Assembly: GCA_015065615.1 (NCBI GenBank)
Contig: SVPY01000004.1
Location: 62,001 to 126,000 of the forward strand
Direction: 5' to 3'
Origin: Oscillospiraceae bacterium
GTDB lineage: Bacteria; Bacillota; Clostridia; Oscillospirales; Acutalibacteraceae
Length of the DNA stretch: 64,000 nt
Shown here: positions 7,595 through 15,421 of the stretch, piece after piece
Position numbering within the stretch: the stretch's first letter is position 1
Layout of the letters: the number at the start of each line of letters is the position of its first letter
Notes under the pieces: model-generated
What the model was told of the DNA's origin: nothing
Database searches by the model: none
What the model saw: the letters and a program-made list of their open reading frames with translations, nothing else
Made by a program: the position numbers and the translations under genes

Positions 7595-9075
7595 TGAAAC
7601 TTTTAAAAATACACAAGGACGATAACGTGGCGGTTGCTATAGAAACCGTATTAAAAGGCGAAAAATTCATTCTCGAAAATATCGAAACAGAAGCTATTGA
7701 CAGCATCCCTGCAGGTCACAAAATAGCTTTAGTGGATATTAAGGAAAATGAAAACGTAATCAAATACGGTTTTCCCATCGGTCACGCCACGGAAAATATC
7801 GAAAAAGGCAAGCACGTACATACCCACAACGTAAAAACAAACCTCGGTAAATTATTAAGCTATACTTATGAGCCGAATTACGAAGAATTAACCCCCACCG
7901 AAGAAGAATTCTTTATGGGCTATAAGCGCGAAAACGGCAAGGTGGGTATAAGAAACGAAGTGTGGATTGTTCCCACCGTAGGATGCGTAAACTCCATTGT
8001 GCGGGAAATGGAAAAGAACGCGCAGAAATACTTGAACGGTAAAATCGACGGTATTTTCTCCTACACCCATCCCTACGGCTGCAGTCAGCTGGGCGCCGAC
8101 CAGGAATTAACTTTAAAATATCTTTCGGGTTTGATCCGCCACCCCAACGCCGCCGCTGTTTTGGTTGTGGGTCTTGGCTGTGAAAACGGCAACATCGGCG
8201 AGCTTAAAAAATATTTGGGCGAATACGATGAAAATAGAGTAAAATTCCTCGTCTGTCAGGAGTATGAGGATGAATTAAAGGCTGCGGATGAAATTTTAGA
8301 AAATTTAGTAAACTACGCTTCCAAATACCAAAGAGAGAAATGCCCAGTAAGCGAGCTTATTATCGGTCTTAAATGCGGCGGCTCCGACGGCTTCTCGGGC
8401 ATTACCGCCAACCCCTTGGTAGGTAAATTCTCCGATATGCTGATCAGTAAGGGCGGCAGTACCATTTTAACGGAAGTTCCCGAGATGTTCGGCGCGGAAA
8501 CCATTTTAATGAACCGCTGCAGAACAGAAAAGGAATTCGATAAAACCGTAAAGCTTATAAATAACTTCAAAGAATACTTTATGCGCTACGGCGAAAAGAC
8601 CGACGAAAATCCCTCTCCCGGCAACAAGGCAGGCGGCATTACAACCTTGGAGGATAAGTCCCTCGGCTGTACACAGAAGGGCGGTAAGGCGATAGTAGAG
8701 GACGTGCTCTCTTACGGCGACCCCGTTAAGAAAAAGGGCTTGAGCCTTTTGCAGGCGCCGGGTAACGATTTAGTTGCATCCAACGCATTACTGGCTTCAG
8801 GCGCTCACATGGTTCTTTTCACCACAGGCAGAGGCACACCCTTCGGCTGCCCCGTACCTACTGTTAAAATTGCAAGTAACCCCAATTTAGCAAATAAGAA
8901 ACACTCATGGATAGATTTCTCCGCAGGCAAGCTTCTGGAGGGCGAAACCATGGAGAATTTATCAAGAGAATTCTTCGATTTCGTAAAGGCTATAGCTTCG
9001 GGCGAAAAGAAAGCAAAGTGCGAGCTTCTTGATAAGCACGACCTTGCAATATTCAAAGACGGCGTGACGCTTTGA
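7594..9075 (+). CDS. uxaA: Altronate dehydratase
   Basis: 493 residues, full length. N-terminal SAF-like domain (residues 1-~95, ends in HVHTHNVKTN) followed by the iron-dependent dehydratase domain with GLKCGGSDGFSGITANPLVG and APGNDLVASNALLASGAHM, GRGTPFGCPVPT. Converts D-altronate to 2-keto-3-deoxygluconate. With uxaC and uxaB it completes galacturonate to KDG; KDG kinase and aldolase are not in the window. The overlap with uxaB and the terminator right after the stop define a two-gene operon. Confidence 0.95.
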   Translation: MKLLKIHKDDNVAVAIETVLKGEKFILENIETEAIDSIPAGHKIALVDIKENENVIKYGFPIGHATENIEKGKHVHTHNVKTNLGKLLSYTYEPNYEELTPTEEEFFMGYKRENGKVGIRNEVWIVPTVGCVNSIVREMEKNAQKYLNGKIDGIFSYTHPYGCSQLGADQELTLKYLSGLIRHPNAAAVLVVGLGCENGNIGELKKYLGEYDENRVKFLVCQEYEDELKAADEILENLVNYASKYQREKCPVSELIIGLKCGGSDGFSGITANPLVGKFSDMLISKGGSTILTEVPEMFGAETILMNRCRTEKEFDKTVKLINNFKEYFMRYGEKTDENPSPGNKAGGITTLEDKSLGCTQKGGKAIVEDVLSYGDPVKKKGLSLLQAPGNDLVASNALLASGAHMVLFTTGRGTPFGCPVPTVKIASNPNLANKKHSWIDFSAGKLLEGETMENLSREFFDFVKAIASGEKKAKCELLDKHDLAIFKDGVTL

Positions 9076-9080
9076 TTAAA

Positions 9081-9100
9081 AAGAGGGGAGTACCCCTCTT
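9081..9100 (+). terminator. uxaBA operon terminator
   Basis: Stem AAGAGGGG / CCCCTCTT with a 4-nt loop followed by seven T, 6 bp after the uxaA stop. Confidence 0.9.
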
Positions 9101-9107
9101 TTTTTAG

Positions 9108-9270
9108 TGAAGAGTGAATAGTGAAAAGTGAAGAGTCTAGGGTCTGCGACGCAATTAATGTAGTGGGAGCTGAGGTGCTCGGGAGGTGTAGGGGCGCCGC
9201 CGCTACAGCAAGGAAAGCTTAAAACCATATCGTAGGCGAAAAAATGAAACATCTTTACACGGCAAAATAA
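9108..9270. repeat. Decayed dispersed-repeat debris
   Basis: Direct repeats of the AGTGAA[GA]AGTGAA kind are followed by a GTAGGGGCGCCGCCGCTAC block related to the family B hairpins found elsewhere in the window. No coding signal. Confidence 0.5.
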
Positions 9271-9272
9271 AA

Positions 9273-9297
9273 ACGGCAAGGGAATTTTCCTTGCCGT
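9273..9297 (-). terminator. Terminator of the DUF4364 gene
   Basis: Stem ACGGCAAGG / CCTTGCCGT with a 7-nt loop; on the minus strand it is followed by TTTTA. Confidence 0.8.
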
Positions 9298-9330
9298 AAT
9301 TTTTATTAAATTAAACTCGAAAAAACCAAA

Positions 9331-9909
9331 TCAAACCTCGTCCATAAGGCTTCTTAAAAGCTCGCGGTTGCCCGTTAAGGACGAAAGCATCAGTTTATAG
9401 ATAGCTTCGGGGTTTTTGTGGAACTTTTTCTTAACCATTTTTGCCTGATATAAATCGGGTACGTACAAGGTAAGAGCCATTAAATCCATATCGCCGCCGG
9501 AAACGTGGCAGGTCACGTTGTAGCCAAGCTCCGTTCTTACTATATCCACGTGGTTTTCCTTCTCTCTTTTTGCCTCGCTGAGCATTGTGAAAGCGGCTTC
9601 CATAGCCTTATCTCTTGCGGAGAGGGAGAGGGTAACGTCCAACTCGTCGGCAATATGCTTGCCTTTTTCGGTAATGGTGCAAAAATCTTCCCCGTCAACC
9701 ACTATGCTGCCGTTATTATTTAAATATGAAATAGCGTCGTTAATTTCAAAATAATTGGCAAGTCCCTTTTCCTGAAGGATATTAAGGATGTTTTCTTTGG
9801 AAAGAGGCGCCTTTACGCTGTTTAAAATGTAGCAGACCATTATTCTGATATCGTTTTTGGTACGAAGACCGCCGGGCTCGATTCCTGCTGTAAATGCATC
9901 AAATTCCAT
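9331..9909 (-). CDS. DUF4364 family winged-helix protein
   Basis: 192 residues. The N-terminal ~80 residues (IRIMVCYILNSVKAPLSKEN through ISYLNNNGSIVVDGEDFCTI) form a winged-helix DNA-binding fold as in PadR/MarR-like regulators. The C-terminal half (YNVTCHVSGGDMDLMALTLY) is the beta-rich segment typical of DUF4364, a Clostridia-restricted family. Target genes unknown. It is preceded by GGAGTG and stands alone, with a terminator behind it. Confidence 0.8.
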   Translation of the reverse strand: MEFDAFTAGIEPGGLRTKNDIRIMVCYILNSVKAPLSKENILNILQEKGLANYFEINDAISYLNNNGSIVVDGEDFCTITEKGKHIADELDVTLSLSARDKAMEAAFTMLSEAKREKENHVDIVRTELGYNVTCHVSGGDMDLMALTLYVPDLYQAKMVKKKFHKNPEAIYKLMLSSLTGNRELLRSLMDEV

Positions 9910-10069
9910 TAAAAGATCACTCCTTAAATATAGTATTCCTATAATATAGTTTAATAAATTTTACGGAATTTTTCAAGAGAAATTTGAAAATATATCAGAT
10001 AATTATTTATATTGACCGCCGTTTTTTAAATTGTTATAATTAATAATAGAAAAGGAGGGAATCAGGATT

Positions 10070-11059
10070 ATGAAAAGTAAATATAAGAATTTATTTATTG
10101 CGGTGATTATACTCTTTTTCACAGCTATATTAAATTTGGTTTTTACCGAAGTTTTCGGACCGCAGGAAATAGAAGTAAAATATACCTATAAGTTAGGCGC
10201 CAACGAGCATAAGGAACAGGAGCCTAAAAACGAGACTAACGAGGGTAAATTCTATTTAGAAGCTATAGAGGGCTCTGCCGGTGCTGTTGTTGGTGAATTT
10301 ATTTCCTATGAGGAGGTAGGCATTCACTACGTATTTCATTTTAAAAATATAAGAAGTATTTATGGCGAAATAAATGAAGAAATAATTGATTTCTTTGTAT
10401 TTAAATCCAGTTTTCCTGATGATATACCCAGAACTTATAAACCCGGTAAATTCAATAAAGGCGAAAGATATATTTTATTCTTGGATAAACGGGATTCCGT
10501 AGCTCTCTCTCAGCCTATGTACCAAAGTTATGCTTACGCATATATACCTTTAGAGAATTTAAAAAATTCAAGTTACAGCCGCGGTGAAATTAATTTTCCC
10601 AAAGACGTAAACGAAAGCAGTGTAATAAGATATTTCAGAAAGTTAGCGGAAAAACGGGGATATAATATTAATTCCGACGGCAGCAAAGTTTATTGTCCCG
10701 AAATTTTCAGAAACGAAAGCCTTGAAACCGTTATAAAAGAATCGGATATAGTTTTAATTATTAAGCCTACCGAATATCAGGTGAACAGTGCAAGAATTGA
10801 GCAGGATGCAAATTATACCGCCGAGCTGATTGAAGGTTTAAAGGGTATAGAGAAAATTAAAATAAGAGATAATTCGCTGGTTTATATTTACGGACACAGA
10901 GATGCTCTTGAAGTGGGCAAAACCTATATAGTGGCTTTAAGCGGTTCCTTTGGCGAGGAACTTGAAAGGCAGCTTCAAATTTCCGCATTGAACGGTATAA
11001 TTCCTATTGAGGATACCGAGACCGTCAACAAGGTTTACAAGTGGCTTAATATAAAATGA
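10070..11059 (+). CDS. Membrane-anchored protein with two similar beta-rich domains
   Basis: 329 residues. One N-terminal membrane anchor (residues ~7-27, FIAVIILFFTAILNLVFTEV) with no lipobox. Two regions (about 75-150 and 225-300) look like copies of one fold: a strand containing [A/I]-V-[V/L]-x-[G/I], a middle strand with I-D/R-[N/F], and a closing ...[GF]-[GK]-x-x-Y-I-[LV]-[FA]-L strand (KGERYILFL and VGKTYIVAL). The pattern resembles OB-fold, NTR/TIMP-like modules but this is only by eye. Function unknown; extracytoplasmic location is inferred. GGAGGG precedes the ATG; a terminator follows. Confidence 0.75.
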   Translation: MKSKYKNLFIAVIILFFTAILNLVFTEVFGPQEIEVKYTYKLGANEHKEQEPKNETNEGKFYLEAIEGSAGAVVGEFISYEEVGIHYVFHFKNIRSIYGEINEEIIDFFVFKSSFPDDIPRTYKPGKFNKGERYILFLDKRDSVALSQPMYQSYAYAYIPLENLKNSSYSRGEINFPKDVNESSVIRYFRKLAEKRGYNINSDGSKVYCPEIFRNESLETVIKESDIVLIIKPTEYQVNSARIEQDANYTAELIEGLKGIEKIKIRDNSLVYIYGHRDALEVGKTYIVALSGSFGEELERQLQISALNGIIPIEDTETVNKVYKWLNIK

Positions 11060-11066
11060 AGAAAAA

Positions 11067-11089
11067 GCTTACAGATTAATTCTGTAAGC
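11067..11089. terminator. Terminator between convergent genes
   Basis: Perfect stem GCTTACAGA / TCTGTAAGC with a 5-nt loop, then CTTTTT on the plus strand. It follows the membrane-anchored protein gene at 10070. Confidence 0.85.
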
Positions 11090-11102
11090 CTTTTTAATTA
11101 AA

Positions 11103-12068
11103 TTAAATTGAGTTAAAGGAAATTGCCACGGCGCTGGAAGCTGTGAAAACGTCGTATTCGTTTTCCTCTGTTTTTGTTGCAAGCATCGTGCCCATAATTC
11201 CTTTTGAGTTGCGGTTTTCGTAGGCACTTTCCGCATTTAATCGAAGCCACTTAATATATTCTTCCTTGCCGCTTGTCAAAGCAAATAAACGAAGCCATCT
11301 TGAAAGAATTCCCTTGAAGCCGGGCTGGTCGCCGCCCTCGCCTTCGTCGTTCATAATGCCGTTTTCGTACATTATATTTTTAGTGTATGAGGCGGCTTTT
11401 TCAGCGTTCAGTAAATATTTTCCCTCACCCGTTAAGATATAAATAAGGGTGTTGGCGCCGATGTAAGTGCCCTCGTTATAGGTCCAGGTCTTTTCCTGAA
11501 TTCTGCCGTGAATACCAATATTATCGTAGACTTTGCCATCTTCCCTTACTAAAGTTTCAGTCATCCAGTCGGCAAGGGACTTAGCTTTTTCCAAGTAGCT
11601 TTCATCGCCGAAAAGCTTATATAAAAGACTTGCAGCAATAGAAGCGGGGGAGGTGATGCAGGAATTTTTGCCCCGCTTTTCAATTCGCCAATACATACCG
11701 CCGCCTAAATTTTCATCATAAGCCCTTTCGTAGGTAAGGTCGAAATTCTTTTTGGCAATTTCTGCATATTTCTTTTCACCTGTAAGCAGTGAAAGCCTTG
11801 CGTGGGCGATGGTAAGCCACATAATATCGTCGTTATAGGGGTTATATTCCCATGTTTCCTTGTACCTTTCCATTACGTAGCCTTGCATCTCAATAAGCTG
11901 GGCTTTGTATTCTTCGTCCTTGGTAATTTCGTAGGCATCCAGAATCATCTCGAAAATCTCAGCATAATCCCAGAAATCCGCCTTAAAAAAGTCGCCCTTA
12001 TTGTAGTAGACCTTGTTGTATGCTTTCAAGCATTCCTTTGCGCGTAAAATTCTTTCTTCCTTAGTCAT
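11103..12068 (-). CDS. GH76-like (alpha-1,6-mannanase family) glycoside hydrolase
   Basis: 321 residues from the chosen start at 12068; a frame reaching 12089 exists, but AAGGGGTG lies 7 bp before the inner ATG. Alpha/alpha-toroid protein of about six helical hairpins. NPYNDDIMWLTIAHARL holds the adjacent Asp-Asp pair that is catalytic in GH76, and YNEGTYIGANTLIY and LGGGMYWRI match conserved family segments. No signal peptide, so it acts inside the cell, perhaps on imported manno-oligosaccharides (inference). No transporter is adjacent. An unsaturated-glucuronyl-hydrolase-like relative cannot be excluded. Confidence 0.75.
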   Translation of the reverse strand: MTKEERILRAKECLKAYNKVYYNKGDFFKADFWDYAEIFEMILDAYEITKDEEYKAQLIEMQGYVMERYKETWEYNPYNDDIMWLTIAHARLSLLTGEKKYAEIAKKNFDLTYERAYDENLGGGMYWRIEKRGKNSCITSPASIAASLLYKLFGDESYLEKAKSLADWMTETLVREDGKVYDNIGIHGRIQEKTWTYNEGTYIGANTLIYILTGEGKYLLNAEKAASYTKNIMYENGIMNDEGEGGDQPGFKGILSRWLRLFALTSGKEEYIKWLRLNAESAYENRNSKGIMGTMLATKTEENEYDVFTASSAVAISFNSI

Positions 12069-12175
12069 AATAACACCCCTTCGTTTCATTTGTAACTATT
12101 ATACCTCTTTTTGAGTCGGGTTTATATAAACTATATTAATTAATTGTTTGCACTTTTTTTAAAAGAGTAAAAGTT

Positions 12176-12201
12176 AAGCCCGTACCGAAAAGTACAGGCT
12201 T
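12176..12201 (-). terminator. Terminator of the lipoprotein gene
   Basis: Stem AAGCCCGTAC / GTACAGGCTT (one G-T wobble) with a 6-nt loop; read on the minus strand it is followed by a T-rich stretch. Confidence 0.65.
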
Positions 12202-12229
12202 ATTTAGGTTTGTTTATTGGTATAGCATT

Positions 12230-12961
12230 TTATCTGTCGGCAAGTTTTCCTTTAGCTTCAATACAGGTGATAACGGGGAGCTGAATAACAGGGATTTTAT
12301 ATTTTTGTACACCGTCTTCCTCCTTAGAGAATTTATAAAAAAGTTCCTCATCCGGAATGCCGGAGGTGTTTTCTGTATAGCTTGTGCTGTGCGTAACAGT
12401 GCCTTCAAGCCACCAGTATGCTTTGCCCTCATAATCCTCAATATCTACAAAATCATCATAATACAGAGTAGCCTCTAAAGTTGTATCAGGGTCAGGTTCG
12501 TGTGTGTCGCAAATTCCACCGATTTCGTAAGTAAGATCATTTTTATTAAGGAAAACATATCTGAATTCATATTTAGCATCGAAAATAAGTTCAACTGTGT
12601 CTTCCTCGCCGGGAACTACATAATCGCAGCCCTCTTTAAATACTATAGCAGGATGAAGCAGATAGCGGTCGATAGTTACACCGTCTTCTTTGTATTTAAC
12701 CTCAAATTCATAATCAAGCTCAAAATAGTCCTGCCAGTTATCTAAGGTAATTTCAATAGTGCTGTCATCGGGTTTTGAAGCGATATCGCTTGTTTCTTCA
12801 CTGCTTTCTGCCCCAAGGGAGCTTTCCTCACTTACAGAAGATGAGGAGCTTTCACTTATACTGCCTTCGTTTGCTTCCTGAGAAGTTTCTTCATTATTTC
12901 CGCAAGCGGTAAAAGATAAGCACATTATTAGTACTAAAATTACAGATAAAAACTTTTTCAT
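12230..12961 (-). CDS. Hypothetical lipoprotein
   Basis: 243 residues. A lipoprotein signal peptide (MKKFLSVILVLIMCLSFTAC) ends in the lipobox LSFTAC with Cys20 as lipid anchor. A Ser/Glu-rich linker (residues ~23-62) leads to a beta-rich domain with many acidic and aromatic residues. No recognised family. Located on the outer face of the membrane by inference. AGGAGG lies 9 bp before the start. The gene is alone, between a GH76-like gene and the decarboxylase operon. Confidence 0.75.
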   Translation of the reverse strand: MKKFLSVILVLIMCLSFTACGNNEETSQEANEGSISESSSSSVSEESSLGAESSEETSDIASKPDDSTIEITLDNWQDYFELDYEFEVKYKEDGVTIDRYLLHPAIVFKEGCDYVVPGEEDTVELIFDAKYEFRYVFLNKNDLTYEIGGICDTHEPDPDTTLEATLYYDDFVDIEDYEGKAYWWLEGTVTHSTSYTENTSGIPDEELFYKFSKEEDGVQKYKIPVIQLPVITCIEAKGKLADR

Positions 12962-13123
12962 AAATATTCCTCCTGATTTATCATTAATAAATTATACCAT
13001 TTGTGCTTATTTTGTCAATTAAGTATATTTACAAACCAAGTGAATAAATTCATAAAAAGATAGGGAAGAGGAAAATGTGCAGGTGCCCCTCGGTAAAAAT
13101 TTAACAAATTTGTAAATTAGACA

Positions 13124-13152
13124 TTGTCAAAATCGCTGTTTTATGGTATTAT
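13124..13152 (+). promoter_or_regulatory. Promoter of the Na+-pumping decarboxylase operon
   Basis: TTGTCA at 13124-13129 and TATTAT at 13147-13152 with a 17-bp spacer, about 80 bp before the first small ORF. No riboswitch-like fold recognised in the leader. Confidence 0.7.
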
Positions 13153-13232
13153 ATTTCAGGATTTGATAAAATGAGGGAAAAATGGCGAACTGAAGCTTTA
13201 TCTCTCAAATATACTGCTGAAAGGAGATTATT

Positions 13233-13337
13233 ATGGGAGTTGTAGAAGGAGTACCGATACTCGGTATTGCTATGATCGTGTTAATTCTCGGTATTTTGGC
13301 AGTAATAGCTTTTAATATCATCAGAAGATTTTTCTGA
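13233..13337 (+). CDS. 34-residue membrane peptide at the head of the decarboxylase operon
   Basis: A short frame with a good AAAGGAG site 7 bp before its ATG. It encodes 34 residues: a short N-terminal part (MGVVEGVPILG), one membrane span (IAMIVLILGILAVIAFNII) and a basic end RRFF. It resembles the membrane-anchor part of OadG/MmdD gamma-type subunits without the Ala/Pro tail, as do annotated 'OadG-related small transporter subunit' peptides (from memory). Position (53 bp before the OadG-like gene, same promoter) suggests an accessory or assembly subunit of the Na+ pump. Function is inferred, not shown. Confidence 0.72.
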   Translation: MGVVEGVPILGIAMIVLILGILAVIAFNIIRRFF

Positions 13338-13390
13338 TTGAGATATTATCAAATTTTAAATTTTATTGACAGTGAAAGGAGGACCTGAGT

Positions 13391-13702
13391 ATGCCCGCTG
13401 GTATGAATCTTGGTTTCGTTGTTTTGTTTGGTATCGGTGTTGTTTTCACCTGCCTTATTGCTTTAATCGTGCTTATTAAAGTTATGGGTCTTGTAGTAAA
13501 CGCATTTACAAAGAAGCCTGAAACAGCCGCTGCACCTGCCGCACCCGCTGCTGCACCTGCCGCTGCCCCCGTAAATGCTGCACCCGCTGCAGTATCCTCT
13601 GTTGATAAGCAGAAAATAATTGCTGCTATCGGTGCTGCTATAGCCGAGGATATGGGTACTGATGTTGCTCACATTAAGATCCACTCTATCAAGAAAATAT
13701 AA
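13391..13702 (+). CDS. Na+-pumping decarboxylase gamma/delta subunit (OadG/MmdD-like)
   Basis: 103 residues: one N-terminal membrane span (~8-34, VVLFGIGVVFTCLIALIVLI), an Ala/Pro-rich flexible linker (~45-66) and a small C-terminal domain (DKQKIIAAIGAAIAEDM...HIKIHSIKKI). This is the architecture of the subunit that ties the carboxyltransferase to the beta channel in oxaloacetate, methylmalonyl-CoA and glutaconyl-CoA decarboxylases. Strong AAAGGAGGA precedes the ATG. A long-loop inverted repeat (GCTTCCG 13716-13722 / CGGAAGC 13757-13763) lies between it and the carrier gene and may tune relative expression. Confidence 0.88.
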   Translation: MPAGMNLGFVVLFGIGVVFTCLIALIVLIKVMGLVVNAFTKKPETAAAPAAPAAAPAAAPVNAAPAAVSSVDKQKIIAAIGAAIAEDMGTDVAHIKIHSIKKI

Positions 13703-13784
13703 TTATTAAAAAGAGGCTTCCGTACCCATAAAAAATAATTAAAACTGAAAGTAAACCGGAAGCAATTAAGAAAGGAATTAAATT

Positions 13785-14150
13785 ATGAGAAAGTATAACG
13801 TAAACGTAAACGGTACAATGTACGAAGTAACAGTTGAAGAAGTTGTTGGCGGCGCTGCTCCCGTAGCTGCACCTGCTGCTGCACCCGCACCCGCAGCCGC
13901 TCCTGTAGCTGCACCCGTAGCTGCTCCCGCAGGCGCAGGCGAAAAAGTTGCTGCTCCCATGCCCGGTAACATCCTCGCTGTAAACGTAACAAACGGTCAG
14001 GCTGTTAAGTCCGGCGACGTTCTCTTCGTTCTCGAAGCTATGAAGATGGAAAACGAAATTATGGCTCCCTGCGACGGTACTGTATCCGGTGTTTCCGTAG
14101 CTAAGGGCGCTACAGTTAACAGCGGCGATCTCCTCTGCGTTATTGGTTAA
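13785..14150 (+). CDS. Biotin carboxyl carrier subunit
   Basis: 121 residues. N-terminal strand segment, an Ala/Pro-rich hinge (~25-45) and a biotinyl domain with the attachment motif EAMKMENE; the biotinylated lysine is Lys87, 35 residues from the C-terminus as in all such carriers. It shuttles CO2 from the carboxyltransferase to the beta subunit. In many species this domain is fused to OadA; here it is separate. A perfect 18-bp palindrome (TTTCCTTAATTAAGGAAA, 14173-14190) sits in the gap to oadB. BirA and BioY encoded at 35.5-36.8 kb would supply the cofactor. Confidence 0.93.
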   Translation: MRKYNVNVNGTMYEVTVEEVVGGAAPVAAPAAAPAPAAAPVAAPVAAPAGAGEKVAAPMPGNILAVNVTNGQAVKSGDVLFVLEAMKMENEIMAPCDGTVSGVSVAKGATVNSGDLLCVIG

Positions 14151-14222
14151 TCAATATTAAAAAGTACGCTTCTTTCCTTAATTAAGGAAAATGATAATCA
14201 ATAATTAAAAGGAGAAAAAACA

Positions 14223-15389
14223 ATGGATGCTATAACTAACTTTTTACAGCAGACAGGTTTTGCAACGGCTGATCCCTTACAGTACGTAATGATTGCAATT
14301 TCCTGCGTGCTTTTATACCTTGCCATAGTTAAGAAGTTCGAGCCCCTCCTTCTTCTTCCTATCGCTTTCGGTATGCTTTTAACAAACCTTCCCGGCGCTA
14401 ATATGTACCACCCCGAGCTTTTTGCTGACGGCCACGTACATTGGGATATGTTTGCAGACGCTAACAACACAGGTCTTATCGACTATTTATACCTCGGCGT
14501 TAAGCTTGGTATTTATCCCTCCCTTATCTTCATGGGCGTAGGCGCAATGACAGACTTCGGTTCTTTAATTGCTAACCCCAAGAGCCTTCTTTTAGGTGCT
14601 GCTGCTCAGCTTGGTATTTTTGTAACATTCGTAGGTTCCAGACTTATGGGCTTCACAGAGGCTCAGGCAGGCTCCATCGGTATCATCGGCGGTGCCGACG
14701 GCCCCACAGCTATCTACGTTACATCTATGCTCGCTCCCGAGCTTTTAGGACCTATCGCTATTGCTGCTTACAGCTACATGGCTTTGGTTCCCGTTATCCA
14801 GCCTCCCATTATGAAGGCTTTAACAACAAAGAAAGAGCGTATGATCGAAATGACACAGCTCAGAACTGTTACAAAAACAGAAAAGATCATATTCCCCATT
14901 GTTGTTACAATTTTCGTTTCCCTTATGCTTCCTTCCGCTGCTCCCCTCGTAGGCTGCTTAATGCTTGGTAACCTTATGAAGGAATCAGGCGTAGTGGACA
15001 GAATCTGCAAGACAGCTCAGAACGAGCTTATGAACATCGTTACAATCTTCCTTGGTATCTCCGTTGGTGCTACAGCTACAGCTAAGAACTTCCTTAACCC
15101 CGAAACAATCAAGATTATGGTTATGGGTGTTTGCGCCTTCGCTTTAGGTACTGCAGGCGGCGTTCTCCTTGCTAAGTTTATGAACCTCTTCTTAAAGAAG
15201 AAGATCAACCCCCTCATCGGTTCTGCAGGTGTTTCCGCAGTTCCTATGGCTGCCCGTGTATCTCAGGTTGTAGGTCAGAAGGAGAACCCCAAGAACTTCC
15301 TTCTCATGCACGCTATGGGACCCAACGTTGCAGGTGTTATCGGTTCTGCTGTTGCAGCAGGCGTATTCCTTGCACTCTTTGGTGCTTAA
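14223..15389 (+). CDS. oadB: Na+-translocating decarboxylase beta subunit
   Basis: 388 residues, polytopic membrane protein with about nine to ten spans. The signature [13 protein letters not shown] (residues ~157-170) contains the conserved Asp of region IIIa that binds Na+ in OadB/MmdB/GcdB. It decarboxylates carboxybiotin and exports Na+ in the same step, so it conserves energy. Strong AAAGGAG site. Its codons favour GCT, AAG, CTC and GTT more than neighbouring operons, consistent with high expression. Confidence 0.95.
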   Translation: MDAITNFLQQTGFATADPLQYVMIAISCVLLYLAIVKKFEPLLLLPIAFGMLLTNLPGANMYHPELFADGHVHWDMFADANNTGLIDYLYLGVKLGIYPSLIFMGVGAMTDFGSLIANPKSLLLGAAAQLGIFVTFVGSRLMGFTEAQAGSIGIIGGADGPTAIYVTSMLAPELLGPIAIAAYSYMALVPVIQPPIMKALTTKKERMIEMTQLRTVTKTEKIIFPIVVTIFVSLMLPSAAPLVGCLMLGNLMKESGVVDRICKTAQNELMNIVTIFLGISVGATATAKNFLNPETIKIMVMGVCAFALGTAGGVLLAKFMNLFLKKKINPLIGSAGVSAVPMAARVSQVVGQKENPKNFLLMHAMGPNVAGVIGSAVAAGVFLALFGA

Positions 15390-15421
15390 TTTGATACACG
15401 AAAGAAAGGAAATTAATTATT

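Noticed and set aside
13463-13992. Gly/Cys/Ser-rich and Arg/Gln/Leu-rich frames opposite the gamma and carrier genes
   Set aside because: They are antisense shadows of the Ala/Pro-rich linkers, with no RBS or conserved motif.
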